A stretch of DNA of 64,000 bases from Streptomyces sp. NBC_00659 (GCF_036226925.1 NZ_CP109031.1:8246001-8310000), one strand, 5' to 3'; shown: positions 10,172-21,349, counted from the first letter of the stretch. Translations and numbers: made by a program. The notes: generated by a model from the sequence alone, not told the origin.

Positions 10172-10369
10172 CACCTCCGGCCTGGCCAAGCGGCCTACGA
10201 TCTCAGGCACGCCGGCACCTGGTTCTGGCTGTACTTCGGTGTGGACCCGGCCGAATGTGCTCGCCGGATGATCCAGCGGTGTCGGCGGTTGTCGTGTCCG
10301 CGCGACGTTCGGCCCGCCATGAGCGCACTGCGGTTGGCGGACATGGCAGGGGAGGCGGGGGCGCAGTGA
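10172..10369 (+). pseudogene. Fragment of a tyrosine-type site-specific integrase
   Basis: In the frame ending at the stop at 10369, the translation contains AAYDLRHAGTWFWLYFGVD followed by PAECARR. This closely matches the conserved LRHA-x(n)-GVDPxExARR block of actinobacterial tyrosine integrases (first catalytic His/Arg region). In intact integrases a GHS...Y tail with the nucleophilic Tyr follows; here the reading continues into unrelated residues and stops. Upstream there is no intact catalytic core. At 10096 a 20-codon open frame with a good ribosome binding site (GGAGGA) is probably another fragment. The gap from 9951 to 10440 thus looks like a decayed mobile-element scar. The match is from memory, not a search. 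Confidence 0.6.
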
Positions 10370-10440
10370 AGCCGTCACCCAAGGGCCTGATGATGCATTC
10401 GGCGGGAGGTCGGTACGAGTCCTGAAAGACCCTGGGAAAG

Positions 10441-10477
10441 CTGACCGGACATGCGAATCGTTGTAGTCTCCGGAGAC
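10441..10477 (+). promoter_or_regulatory. Putative panD promoter with an overlapping 12-bp palindrome
   Basis: CTGACC at 10441-10446 and TAGTCT at 10464-10469 are separated by 17 bp, fitting a housekeeping-sigma promoter. A perfect palindrome GTCTCCGGAGAC at 10466-10477 covers the -10 and the expected start point, which would suit a repressor site. The inferred leader to the panD start is about 55 nt. Confidence 0.5.
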
Positions 10478-10530
10478 CGCCCTTGACCTGCGTGAAGCAG
10501 GCAGGGAGCAGACATTTCGGGAGTTCCTTC

Positions 10531-10950
10531 ATGTTTCGCACCATGTTCAAGTCCAAGATCCACCGTGCCACGGTCACCCAGGCCGACCTGCACTACGTCG
10601 GATCCGTCACCATCGACGCCGATCTGCTCGACGCCGCCGATCTGCTGCCCGGCGAGCTCGTTCACATCGTCGACATCACGAACGGCTCCCGCCTGGAGAC
10701 GTACGTCATCGAGGGGGAGCGCGGCTCCGGTGTCGTCGGGATCAACGGAGCGGCGGCCCATCTCGTGCACCCCGGTGACCTGGTGATCATCATCAGTTAC
10801 GCTCAGGTCGATGACGCCGAGGCGCGGGCACTGCGGCCCGCGGTCGTGCATGTGGACCGCGACAACCGGATCGTGTCCCTCGGCGCCGACCCGTCCGAGC
10901 CGGTACCGGGCTCGGACCAGCAGCGCAGCCCGCAGGCCGTCACCGCCTGA
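10531..10950 (+). CDS. panD: Aspartate 1-decarboxylase
   Basis: PanD converts L-aspartate to beta-alanine for pantothenate and coenzyme A synthesis in the cytoplasm. The 139-residue protein opens with [20 protein letters not shown]. It carries the YVGSVTID segment whose Gly-Ser bond self-cleaves to make the pyruvoyl group, plus the conserved GINGAAAH block. Its length matches the family. The ATG at 10531 was chosen because it gives the canonical N-terminus and has GGGAG seven bases upstream; longer frames add unconserved residues. It heads an apparent operon with a small acetyltransferase and a racemase-like gene. Confidence 0.95.
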   Translation: MFRTMFKSKIHRATVTQADLHYVGSVTIDADLLDAADLLPGELVHIVDITNGSRLETYVIEGERGSGVVGINGAAAHLVHPGDLVIIISYAQVDDAEARALRPAVVHVDRDNRIVSLGADPSEPVPGSDQQRSPQAVTA

Positions 10951-11004
10951 GCGACGGCGCGGCGGTATCGCAGGACCCGAGGACCCAGGACCCGAGGAGT
11001 GCCC

Positions 11005-11349
11005 GTGAGCGACATCGAGATCCGCGACGACCGGCAGGCCGGCCGCCTTGAGGCGTTCGCCGACGGCCAAGTGGTCGGCCACATCGAGTACTTCGTCCTG
11101 GAGGAGCCCGCGCGGGCCCTCGTTCCGGTGCACACCATCGTGGAACCGGAGCACGAGGGCCAGGGCATCGCCGGCTCCCTCGCCCGCGAGCTGTACGGCA
11201 TCGCCGCGCGCGAGGGCGTCGTCGTCGCGCCGCTCTGCCCGTACGTCGTGAAGTGGGCCGCGCGGCACCCCGAGGAGGCTCCGGCGGCCGACCCGGAACT
11301 GCTGACGGCCGCGATGGAGTGGCTCGGGGCGCATCCGGAACGCTTCTGA
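11005..11349 (+). CDS. Small GNAT-fold N-acetyltransferase (NATD1/YidJ-like)
   Basis: A 114-residue single-domain protein. After a short beta region (GQVVGHIEYF) comes VHTIVEPEHEGQGIAGSLARELY, the acetyl-CoA pyrophosphate-binding loop (Q-G-I-A-G) of the minimal GNAT family, followed by PLCPYVVKWAARHPEE, a motif typical of NATD1/YidJ-like proteins. The substrate is unknown. GTG at 11005 is preferred over the in-frame GTG at 10999 because GAGGAG at 10994-10999 gives correct spacing to the former. The stop overlaps the next start (TGATG), so the two are translationally coupled. Confidence 0.85.
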   Translation: MSDIEIRDDRQAGRLEAFADGQVVGHIEYFVLEEPARALVPVHTIVEPEHEGQGIAGSLARELYGIAAREGVVVAPLCPYVVKWAARHPEEAPAADPELLTAAMEWLGAHPERF

Positions 11350-12071
11350 TGGCGCAGGCGCAGGCCCCGCCCCAGGGTCCCGCTCCGGCCAGGACCCCCG
11401 TGCCGGCACAGCTCCCGCCCGGGTACGGGCCGCTCGCCCTGCTGCACACCTCGGCGACGCACATCCCCGTCTTCGACGCGCTGCGCGACGCGGACCATCC
11501 CGGCCTGGAACTGCGCCACCTCGTCGACGAGGAACTGCTCGCGAGGGCCCGGCGCGAAGGGCCCGAAGCGGTGGCCGACGAGGTTCGGGCGCGGCTGGCC
11601 GTCGCCGTCGCCGGCGGTGCCCGGGTCGTCCTGTGCACCTGCTCGACCATCGGCGCGATCGCCGAAGGGACCGACGTCGGCGTTCCCGTGCTCCGCGTGG
11701 ACCGTCCGATGGCCGCCGCCGCGGTGGCCACGGGCTCCCGGGTCGTCGTCCTGGCGACAGTGGCGAGCACCCTCGAACCGACCGTCGCCCTGGTCGAGGA
11801 GGAGGCCCGCCGCGCCGGCCGTCCCGTCGAGGCCCGTACGGCCTTGGTCGACGACGCGTGGGCGCTGTTCGAGGCGGGTGACACGGACGGCTGCGCCCGC
11901 GCGGTGGCGGTCGCCGCCGACGCGGTCACCGACGCCGACGTGATCGTCCTGGCCCAGGCGTCCATGACCGCGGCCGAGGGACTCACCACCACCTCGGTGC
12001 CGGTGCTGTCGAGCCCCCGCCCCGGACTCGCCGCCGCGGCGGACGCGGCCCGCGGACTGCACGCCGGGTAG
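11349..12071 (+). CDS. Aspartate/glutamate racemase-family protein lacking the second catalytic cysteine
   Basis: A 240-residue protein of the Asp/Glu racemase fold. The first catalytic cysteine region is intact (VVLCTCSTIG, near residue 98). The second half carries VIVLAQASMTAAEG where racemases have a Cys in an A/G-C-x-x/S context, so the second acid/base Cys is replaced by Gln-Ala. This argues against a two-base racemase; a lyase, isomerase or binding role is possible. It is coupled to the upstream acetyltransferase gene and may share the panD transcript. The ATG at 11349 overlaps the preceding stop. Confidence 0.75.
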   Translation: MAQAQAPPQGPAPARTPVPAQLPPGYGPLALLHTSATHIPVFDALRDADHPGLELRHLVDEELLARARREGPEAVADEVRARLAVAVAGGARVVLCTCSTIGAIAEGTDVGVPVLRVDRPMAAAAVATGSRVVVLATVASTLEPTVALVEEEARRAGRPVEARTALVDDAWALFEAGDTDGCARAVAVAADAVTDADVIVLAQASMTAAEGLTTTSVPVLSSPRPGLAAAADAARGLHAG

Positions 12072-12282
12072 CGCGGCGGGGCACGAGGTGACGCGGCCTG
12101 AGCGTGGCCTGAGCGGTGTCTCGACCGTCCCTCGACCGGTGGTGTGCCGCGATCCGGTGGTGTGCCGGCGCTGGGCCGTTCAGGGGCCGTTCCCCGCGCG
12201 ACGGGGTGAGTGGGGGCTCGGGCGCTGGGTACGCGGGAGACAAGTCCAGAGGGCCGATGTACCGACTGGCTGGAGGACCGCC

Positions 12283-12558
12283 ATGACGCACCCGTATCCC
12301 GACCCCGTGCCGCCGGGACCCACCCCCGGACCGAGCCCCGAGCCCCCGGGGCCGTCCCCCTTCCCGGACCCGGTGCCGACTCCGGGCGGCCCCGACCCCA
12401 CGCCGGGACCGAAACCCGGACCGCCTCCCGTGCCGAAACCCGGCCCCACCCCGGTACCGAACCCGGATGGGCCCGATCCCGTACCGTCCCCGATCCCGAA
12501 GCCGCCTGGCCCCGATCCGGTGCCCCAGCCCCAGCCCCGGCCGGAGCCGCTGACCTGA
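12283..12558 (+). CDS. Small proline-rich protein
   Basis: A 91-residue protein made almost entirely of short Pro-rich units (PxPGP, PDPVP), with no hydrophobic segment and no Cys. It starts at ATG 12283 with GGAGG six bases upstream, a good ribosome binding site that supports real translation. It has no signal peptide, so it is likely cytoplasmic or disordered. Function is unknown. The 210-bp gap upstream contains a short duplicated stretch (ccggtggtgtgccg) near 12136 and 12157 and no gene. Confidence 0.65.
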   Translation: MTHPYPDPVPPGPTPGPSPEPPGPSPFPDPVPTPGGPDPTPGPKPGPPPVPKPGPTPVPNPDGPDPVPSPIPKPPGPDPVPQPQPRPEPLT

Positions 12559-12610
12559 CGCCTCCAGCGGGCAGACCGGCCCCGGTCGTCGGGGTCTCAA
12601 GTGATGTCAA

Positions 12611-12616
12611 TACACT
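12611..12616 (+). promoter_or_regulatory. -10 element for a leaderless transcript
   Basis: TACACT lies exactly 7 nt before the GTG of the small zinc-ribbon gene, and no ribosome binding site is present. This is the geometry of leaderless promoters in Streptomyces. Confidence 0.5.
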
Positions 12617-12623
12617 CCCGCGC

Positions 12624-12848
12624 GTGAACGACATACGGTGCACGCAGTGCGGTGTTGTGGGGCTGGAGCCTGGCTTCGTCGAGGACTCCGGACAGGGTGC
12701 TCGCGGGTTCGCGCGGTGGGTCGAGGGCGCGCTCCAGCGAGGGCCGCTGGGCGGCGCCAGACTGATGGGCCGGCCACGCTGGCAGATAGACGCCTTCCGC
12801 TGTCCCAACTGCGCACACCTGGAACTCTTCGCCGGCCAGCGCAGCTAG
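12624..12848 (+). CDS. Small zinc-ribbon protein
   Basis: A 74-residue protein with two Cys pairs, IRCTQCG near the N-terminus and FRCPNCAH near the C-terminus. This is a treble-clef/zinc-ribbon arrangement that should bind one Zn. Between them is a basic, Gly-rich middle. The GTG at 12624 is the only sensible start in frame and appears leaderless. No partner is suggested by the neighbours; a nucleic-acid or protein-binding role is only a guess. Confidence 0.65.
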   Translation: MNDIRCTQCGVVGLEPGFVEDSGQGARGFARWVEGALQRGPLGGARLMGRPRWQIDAFRCPNCAHLELFAGQRS

Positions 12849-12890
12849 CCTCGCCAGGCACGCAGGCACGCAGGCACGCACCTTGTGCGC

Positions 12891-12936
12891 GCCGAAGCCG
12901 TCACGAGCCCGTTTCCGGGCTCGTGACGGCTTCGGC
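12891..12936. terminator. Bidirectional terminator, perfect 20-bp stem
   Basis: Arms at 12891-12910 and 12917-12936 pair perfectly around a 6-nt loop (gtttcc). The hairpin sits between the convergent zinc-ribbon gene and gnd and can end both transcripts. A short run of 8-bp direct repeats (ggcacgca type, 12856-12880) precedes it. Confidence 0.85.
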
Positions 12937-12983
12937 GCGGTGGCGTGTCCGGGCTGCCTGGTGGCAGCCCTGCGGGGCGACCG

Positions 12984-14423
12984 CTACGCCTCGACCTCCG
13001 ACCGGTCGCCGCCCCACAGCGTGTGGAACGACCCCTCGCGGTCCGTCCGGCGGTAGGTGTGCGCTCCGAAGAAGTCCCGCTGCCCCTGGGTGAGAGCAGC
13101 CGGCAGGCGCTCGGCGCGCAGGGCGTCGTAGTACGCGAGGGCCGCCGAGAAGCCGGGCGTGGGCACGCCCTGGCGGGTCGCGGCGACGAGGACCTCGCGC
13201 CAGTCGTCCTGGGCCGCCGCGATCTCCTGGGCGAACGTCGCGTCCGACAGCAGACTGGGCAGGTCGGGGCGGGTGTCGTAGGCGGCGCGGATACGGTCGA
13301 GGAAGGCCGCCCGGATGATGCAGCCGCCGCGCCAGATCGAGGCGACGGAACCGAGGTCGATGTTCCAGTCGTACTCGTCGCTGCCCGCGGTGATCTCGTG
13401 GAACCCCTGCGTGTACGAGACGATCTTCGACGCGTACAGGGCCTGCTCGACCCGGTCCGCGAACGCCGCCGCCTCGGACTCGTCGAGCCGCTGAGCCGTC
13501 GGACCGGCGAGTCCGCGCGAGGCCTCGCGCAGGCCGGCGTGCCCGGAGAGCGAGCGGGCGAAGACCGCCTCGGCGATACCCGACACCGGCACGCCCAGGT
13601 CCAGCGCGATCTGCACGGTCCAGCGGCCCGTGCCCTTCTGCTCGGCCCGGTCCTGGACCACGTCCACGAACGGCTTGCCCGTCGCCGCGTCCACGTGCGA
13701 CAGCACCTCGGCGGTGATCTCGATCAGATACGAGTCGAGCCGGCCGGTGTTCCACGTGCGGAAGATGTCGGCGATCTGCGCGGGGGAGTACCCGGCCACG
13801 TCGCGGAGCAGTTGGTAGGCCTCGCCGATGAGCTGCATGTCGGCGTACTCGATGCCGTTGTGGACCATCTTCACGAAGTGCCCGGCGCCGTCCGGACCCA
13901 CATGCGTGACGCACGGCGACCCGTCCACGGCCTTCGCGGAGATCTTCTCCAGCATCGGGCCGAGCGAGGCGTACGACTCGACCGAGCCGCCCGGCATGAT
14001 GCTCGGCCCGTTCAGCGCGCCTTCCTCGCCGCCGGACACGCCCGTGCCGACGAAGTGGATGCCCTGCTCGCGCAGCGCGCGCTCACGGCGCCGGGTGTCC
14101 GCGAAATGCGCGTTGCCCCCATCGATGATCATGTCGCCGGGCTCCAGGAGCGGGGCGAACTCCTGGATCACCGCGTCCGTCGGCTCGCCCGCCTTCACCA
14201 TGATCACCAGGCGTCGGGGCCGTTCCAGCGCCGCCACGAACTCCTTCGCTGTCTCGGCCGCCACGAACGTGCCCTCGTGGCCGAACTCCTCCACCAGCGC
14301 GTTCGTCTTCGCCACGGTGCGGTTGTGCACGGCGACCGCGTACCCGTTGCGCGCGAAGTTGCGGGCGAGGTTGCGTCCCATGACCGCGAGACCCGTGACG
14401 CCGATCTGGGCTGAAGTGCTCAT
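12984..14423 (-). CDS. gnd: 6-phosphogluconate dehydrogenase, decarboxylating
   Basis: It oxidatively decarboxylates 6-phosphogluconate to ribulose 5-phosphate, yielding NADPH in the pentose phosphate pathway. The 479-residue length is that of the long, NADP-dependent form. Seen in sequence: the dinucleotide loop GVTGLAVMGRNLARNFARNG at the N-terminus, the substrate loop GVSGGEEGALNGPSIMPGG near 128-146, and the catalytic Lys/His helix HFVKMVHNGIEYADMQ near 183-198. ATG 14423 is preceded by AGGAGCC at good spacing. It is a single gene, convergent with the zinc-ribbon gene. Confidence 0.95.
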   Translation of the reverse strand: MSTSAQIGVTGLAVMGRNLARNFARNGYAVAVHNRTVAKTNALVEEFGHEGTFVAAETAKEFVAALERPRRLVIMVKAGEPTDAVIQEFAPLLEPGDMIIDGGNAHFADTRRRERALREQGIHFVGTGVSGGEEGALNGPSIMPGGSVESYASLGPMLEKISAKAVDGSPCVTHVGPDGAGHFVKMVHNGIEYADMQLIGEAYQLLRDVAGYSPAQIADIFRTWNTGRLDSYLIEITAEVLSHVDAATGKPFVDVVQDRAEQKGTGRWTVQIALDLGVPVSGIAEAVFARSLSGHAGLREASRGLAGPTAQRLDESEAAAFADRVEQALYASKIVSYTQGFHEITAGSDEYDWNIDLGSVASIWRGGCIIRAAFLDRIRAAYDTRPDLPSLLSDATFAQEIAAAQDDWREVLVAATRQGVPTPGFSAALAYYDALRAERLPAALTQGQRDFFGAHTYRRTDREGSFHTLWGGDRSEVEA

Positions 14424-14857
14424 TCGGTTGGCTCCTAAGAAGTGCGGTAAGTCCGTCGGCCGCTACGGGAAACATTCCGGCACCGATGCCGCCGGTCGTG
14501 CTGGTCCGTGCTGCTCGCCAGTATTGCCCCAGGCCATCCTGACGTGTCGCAGGTGTCCACGCAGGGGAACATCCCGGCACGGCGAGGGCGGATTTCGGAC
14601 AGTCCGCGCGGCGCGGGCCGCCGTCCGCGGGCGTGTCCGGCGGTCCGGACGCGATCCCCGTTCCCGCGCGGCCGGGTCCGGTGAACGGGCCGGACGCCCG
14701 TCGCCGGACACGGGAACCCGACGTCGGCGGGCCGGTGCGCGGTGCGCGACGCATCCCCGTGCCGCGTCGGCCCGGTCGCCCACCGCGCCGGGGGCGCCCG
14801 GTCCGGCGGCGGCCCGGGATCCGGTCAACCGCCTTCTCGGAGCGACCGGTTGCCGCC

Positions 14858-14887
14858 TTGTCCCGGCCTGTTCCCAGCGCTTACTTT
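14858..14887 (+). promoter_or_regulatory. Putative promoter of the Rpf/LysM/M23 gene
   Basis: TTGTCC at 14858-14863 and TACTTT at 14882-14887 are 18 bp apart; a start near 14894 would leave a ~29-nt leader. The rest of the 499-bp gap (14424-14922) is GC-rich, holds the gnd leader at its left end, and shows no coding frame or recognisable riboswitch. Confidence 0.45.
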
Positions 14888-14910
14888 TGCCGCTCCTGAC
14901 GCATGTCTAG

Positions 14911-17680
<2,770 letters not shown>

Positions 17681-17908
17681 GAGTCCCTCCTCTGCGAACG
17701 GCGCGGAGCTGCGGCCCGGCGCGACGAACGGTCGGCTTCCATGCAAACAACGATGCCGTGCGATTTAGTTCTCGTCGTCGTCCCTGAGCAGTCATTGGGT
17801 CCTACTGCCGATGGAGTACGAATCGCCCGGTGTCCTCCCCAGGGTGGGCGACACCCCGGCCCGATCCACTGGTGGTTACCCCTAGGGGGCTTGGTACTAC
17901 TGCTCTTC

Positions 17909-18640
17909 GTGGACCTCGACCCCGAACTCAAGGCGCTCGACGCGCTCGGCGGATTCTTCGTACTACGCACCGGCGTACCGCCGCGTGGCACCCTTCCCAC
18001 CCTCGCGAGCGCCTGGGCGAACCCGCGATCCGGAACGGCCGGGAAGGTTTACGGAGATCCTGTAACTTTTCGCGTCCGGAAAGTCGCACAGAGTATCCGG
18101 GCGCCCGAACCGCGGGTCGCGGTCTCGGTGGCGCAGCAGGGTCTCGCGGCCCGCTTCTGGTCCATCGCCCTCGGCGCGGCCGCGCTCGGCGGCCGGGTGC
18201 CCGACCTCGACCCGGAACTCCTGAGCTGGGACCCGGACGCCAGTGCTCCCGACGACCTCTGGCTTCGCGAGGTCCGTTTCCGGCCCGTGGCCGACCTCGA
18301 CGCGGTCGTGCGCGCCGGGCTCCTCGTACCGCTGAGCGCGGCCCTGCGCGCACGCCATCGCGTCTCGCCGGCCCTGCTGTGGGGCAACGCGGGCTCGGCC
18401 CTGGCCGGAACCGTCCGCCAGCTGGACCGCTGGGCACGCGCCCACGGACGCCCGGACGTGGGCGAGCGGGCGAGGACGCTGGCCGGCGGGCTCTTCGCGC
18501 ACCCCGACCTCTCCGGCACCCTCGACCCGGAGACGCTGCGCCGCCGCAGCTGCTGTCTGTACTACCGGGTGCCCGGCGGCGGAGTCTGCGGGGACTGCTG
18601 CTTCGAGCGCCCACCGCGCCCCGCGCCCGGCCACACCTGA
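17909..18640 (+). CDS. FhuF-like (2Fe-2S) ferric-siderophore reductase family protein
   Basis: The C-terminus contains SCCLYYRVPGGGVCGDCC, the C-C-x(10)-C-x(2)-C cluster ligand pattern of FhuF-type ferric iron reductases. The central part has LLWGNAGSALAGTVRQL, also typical of the family. It probably reduces iron released from siderophores. The start is uncertain. GTG 17909 gives a normal N-terminus (VDLDPELKALDALGGFF). No ribosome binding site is well placed, although a TACTAC ten bases upstream could drive a leaderless message. Codons around 18045-18080 (gtt, gta, act, ttt) are less GC-biased than elsewhere. The stop codon is the first triplet of a minisatellite. Confidence 0.75.
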   Translation: MDLDPELKALDALGGFFVLRTGVPPRGTLPTLASAWANPRSGTAGKVYGDPVTFRVRKVAQSIRAPEPRVAVSVAQQGLAARFWSIALGAAALGGRVPDLDPELLSWDPDASAPDDLWLREVRFRPVADLDAVVRAGLLVPLSAALRARHRVSPALLWGNAGSALAGTVRQLDRWARAHGRPDVGERARTLAGGLFAHPDLSGTLDPETLRRRSCCLYYRVPGGGVCGDCCFERPPRPAPGHT

Positions 18641-18799
18641 CGAGGACGCCCGGCCGGACCTGACACGGGCGCCCGGCGGGCCCTGACGCGGGCATCCCGA
18701 AGGACCCGACACGGACGCCCGGCCGACCCCGACACGGGTGCCCGGCCGACCCCGACACGGGTGCCCGGCCGACCCCGGCGCGGGCGCCCCGGCCGGACC
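18638..18799. repeat. Minisatellite, seven tandem 23-bp units
   Basis: Seven head-to-tail units of 23 bp (one of 24) begin at 18638, 18661, 18684, 18708, 18731, 18754 and 18777. Units five and six are identical, and the outer ones diverge by several bases. The first unit includes the stop codon of the Fe-S gene. The array fills most of the gap before glgA and shares the core gacacgggtgcccggcc. Confidence 0.85.
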
Positions 18800-18887
18800 T
18801 GGCGCGAGCCTGCGTCTCGCGGTCTTCCGTATCGGCTTCAACTGAGTGACCATGAGGGGCACCAGCCGGCTAGGACGGGAGTTCTGT

Positions 18888-20039
18888 GTGCGCGTGGGAC
18901 TGCTGACCCGGGAGTTTCCGCCGGACGTGTACGGCGGTGCGGGCGTCCATGTCGAGTTCCTCGCAAGGGAGTTACGCGCCCTCACCGAACTCGACGTGCA
19001 CTGCTGGGGCGAGGGCGGCACCGGCGGAGTCGTCCGTCACCGGCCCTGGTCCGCGCTCGACGGCGCCAACGACGCCCTGCGCACCTTCTCCGTGGACCTC
19101 TCCATCGCCGCCGCGCTCGAAGGCCGCGATCTCGTCCACTCCCACACCTGGTACGCCAACCTCGCGGGACACTTCGGAAAGCTCCTGCACGGCATTCCGC
19201 ACGTGATGACCGCCCACTCCCTCGAACCGCTGCGCCCCTGGAAGGCCGAGCAGCTCGGCGGCGGCTACGCCCTCTCCAGCTGGGCCGAGCGCACCGCCAT
19301 CGAGGCCGCCGACGCCGTGATCGCGGTCTCCGGTGCCATGCGCGACGACATCCTCGGCTGTTACCCGGGCCTGGACCCGGCGAGGGTGCGCGTCGTGCAC
19401 AACGGCATCGACACCGCCCTCTATCGGCCCGACCACGGCACCGACGTCCTGGAGCGGATCGGCCTGGACACCGCTCGCCCGTACGTCCTGTTCGTCGGCC
19501 GTATCACCCGGCAGAAGGGCGTGCCCCATCTGCTGCGCGCGGTACGGGACATCGACCCGGCCGCCCAGGTGGTGCTGTGCGCGGGCGCCCCCGACACCCC
19601 GGAGATCGACCGCGAATTCCGCGATCTGTACCGGGAGTTGAGCGCCGTACGGGACGGCGTGCACTGGATCCCGCAGATGCTTCCGCGGCCCGATGTCATC
19701 CAACTCCTCACCCACGCGGCCGTGTTCGTCTGTCCTTCGGTGTACGAGCCGCTCGGCATCGTCAACCTGGAGGCGATGGCCTGCGGGACGGCGGTGGTGG
19801 CCTCGCGGGTCGGCGGCATTCCCGAGGTGGTCGAGCACGGCGAGACGGGCCTTCTCGTGCCGTTCCAGGGCGACTTCGAGGCGGGACTCGCGGCGGCCCT
19901 GGACTCCGTGCTCGCCGACCCCGGCACGGCCCGGCGGATGGGCGAGGCCGGACGGCGCCGCGCGGTGGGCGAGTTCGGCTGGGACGCGGTGGCCCGCAGG
20001 ACCGTCCGGTTGTACGAGGAAGTCCTCAAAGCGGGGTAA
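18888..20039 (+). CDS. glgA: GlgA-family glycosyltransferase: glycogen synthase or alpha-maltose-1-phosphate synthase (GlgM)
   Basis: 383 residues from GTG 18888 (ACGGGAG five bases upstream). This gives the standard MRVGLLTREFPPDVYGGAGV start. It has the GT4/GT5 two-Rossmann fold: the N-terminal donor/acceptor loop GGAGVHVEF, and the C-terminal PYVLFVGRITRQKGVPHLL and EPLGIVNLEAMACGTAVVAS with the conserved Glu pair. The donor is expected to be ADP-glucose from the adjacent glgC product. Mycobacterial homologues next to glgC act as GlgM, making maltose 1-phosphate for GlgE, so the acceptor (glucan versus glucose 1-phosphate) cannot be fixed from sequence. Codon 29 (18972-18974) is TTA, the rare leucine codon read by the bldA tRNA. 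Confidence 0.88.
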   Translation: MRVGLLTREFPPDVYGGAGVHVEFLARELRALTELDVHCWGEGGTGGVVRHRPWSALDGANDALRTFSVDLSIAAALEGRDLVHSHTWYANLAGHFGKLLHGIPHVMTAHSLEPLRPWKAEQLGGGYALSSWAERTAIEAADAVIAVSGAMRDDILGCYPGLDPARVRVVHNGIDTALYRPDHGTDVLERIGLDTARPYVLFVGRITRQKGVPHLLRAVRDIDPAAQVVLCAGAPDTPEIDREFRDLYRELSAVRDGVHWIPQMLPRPDVIQLLTHAAVFVCPSVYEPLGIVNLEAMACGTAVVASRVGGIPEVVEHGETGLLVPFQGDFEAGLAAALDSVLADPGTARRMGEAGRRRAVGEFGWDAVARRTVRLYEEVLKAG

Positions 20040-20128
20040 CCGTTCGGACAGGCGAACTTCAGGAACGCGGGGCGGGTCCGGACGGCCGGGCACGGCCCGA
20101 TCGGGCGTAAGCGTAGAGGGGCGGCGGC

Positions 20129-21349
20129 ATGCGGCGCGGTGGGCCTTCGGTGCTGGGAATCGTACTGGCGGGCGGTGAGGGCAAGCGGCTGATGCCGCTC
20201 ACCGCGGACCGGGCGAAACCGGCGGTGACCTTCGGCGGCACGTACCGCCTCGTGGACTTCGTCCTCTCCAATCTCGTGAACGCCGACATCCTGCGCATCT
20301 GCGTGCTCACGCAGTACAAGTCGCACTCGCTGGACCGGCACATCACCACCACGTGGCGGATGTCGAGCCTGCTCGGCAACTATGTGACCCCCGTCCCGGC
20401 CCAGCAGCGGCTCGGGCCCCGCTGGTATCTCGGCAGCGCGGACGCGATCCTCCAGTCGCTCAACCTGATCCACGACGAACAGCCCGAGTACGTCGCGGTG
20501 TTCGGCGCCGACCACGTCTACCGGATGGATCCCCGGCAGATGCTCGCCCAGCACATCGAGGGCGGCGCGGGGGTGACGGTGGCCGGAATACGGGTGCCGC
20601 GCTCGGAGTCGTCGTCCTTCGGCGTCATCACCCCCGGTTCCGACGGCCAGAGCGTGCGGGGCTTCCTGGAGAAGCCGGCCGACCCGCCGGGCCTCACGGA
20701 CGACCCCGGGTGCGTCTTCGCCTCGATGGGCAACTACATCTTCACCACCAAGGCCTTGATCGAGGCGCTCCGGCGGGACGCCGAGGACGACAGCTCCGTG
20801 CACGACATGGGCGGTTCGATCCTGCCCGCGCTCACCGGCCGGGGCGAGGCGCAGCTCTACGACTTCAGCGACAACCACGTGCCCGGCGAGACCACCCGCG
20901 ACCAGGGCTACTGGCGCGACGTGGGCACCCTCGACGCCTACTACGACGCCCACATGGACCTGATCGCCGAGCGTCCCGCGTTCAATCTGTTCAACCGGAG
21001 CTGGCCCCTCTACACCAGCTCGGGGCAGCTCTCGCCGGCGCGTTTCAATGCCGGCGGCATCGCCAGCGAGTCCATCATCAGCGCGGGGTGCCTGATCCGC
21101 GGGCAGGTGACGCGGTCGGTGCTGTCGCCGGGTGTGGTCGTCGATCCCGGAGCGGTGGTGCAGGGATCGGTCCTGCACGACAACGTCAAGGTCGGGCGGG
21201 GCGCCGTGGTGCGCGGCGCGGTGCTCGACAAGAACGTCGAGGTGCCGCCGGGCGCGACGATCGGCGTCAACCCGGAGCGCGACTCCGACCTCTACACGGT
21301 CTCCAAGGCCGGCGTGATCGCCCTGGGCAAGGGCCAGCGCGTGCCCTGA
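20129..21349 (+). CDS. glgC: Glucose-1-phosphate adenylyltransferase (ADP-glucose pyrophosphorylase)
   Basis: It makes ADP-glucose from ATP and glucose 1-phosphate, the committed step of bacterial glycogen synthesis. 406 residues. Seen: nucleotide loop [21 protein letters not shown] at the N-terminus, [10 protein letters not shown], the glucose-1-phosphate region RGFLEKP, and a C-terminal left-handed beta-helix hexapeptide region ([17 protein letters not shown]). ATG 20129 has GAGGGG eight bases upstream. It lies 89 bp after glgA on the same strand and is probably co-transcribed or co-regulated. Confidence 0.95.
   Translation: MRRGGPSVLGIVLAGGEGKRLMPLTADRAKPAVTFGGTYRLVDFVLSNLVNADILRICVLTQYKSHSLDRHITTTWRMSSLLGNYVTPVPAQQRLGPRWYLGSADAILQSLNLIHDEQPEYVAVFGADHVYRMDPRQMLAQHIEGGAGVTVAGIRVPRSESSSFGVITPGSDGQSVRGFLEKPADPPGLTDDPGCVFASMGNYIFTTKALIEALRRDAEDDSSVHDMGGSILPALTGRGEAQLYDFSDNHVPGETTRDQGYWRDVGTLDAYYDAHMDLIAERPAFNLFNRSWPLYTSSGQLSPARFNAGGIASESIISAGCLIRGQVTRSVLSPGVVVDPGAVVQGSVLHDNVKVGRGAVVRGAVLDKNVEVPPGATIGVNPERDSDLYTVSKAGVIALGKGQRVP

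Noticed and set aside
17741..17908. Upstream ATG start for the FhuF-like gene
   Set aside because: The extra 56 residues are unlike the family and overlap AT-richer promoter-like DNA.
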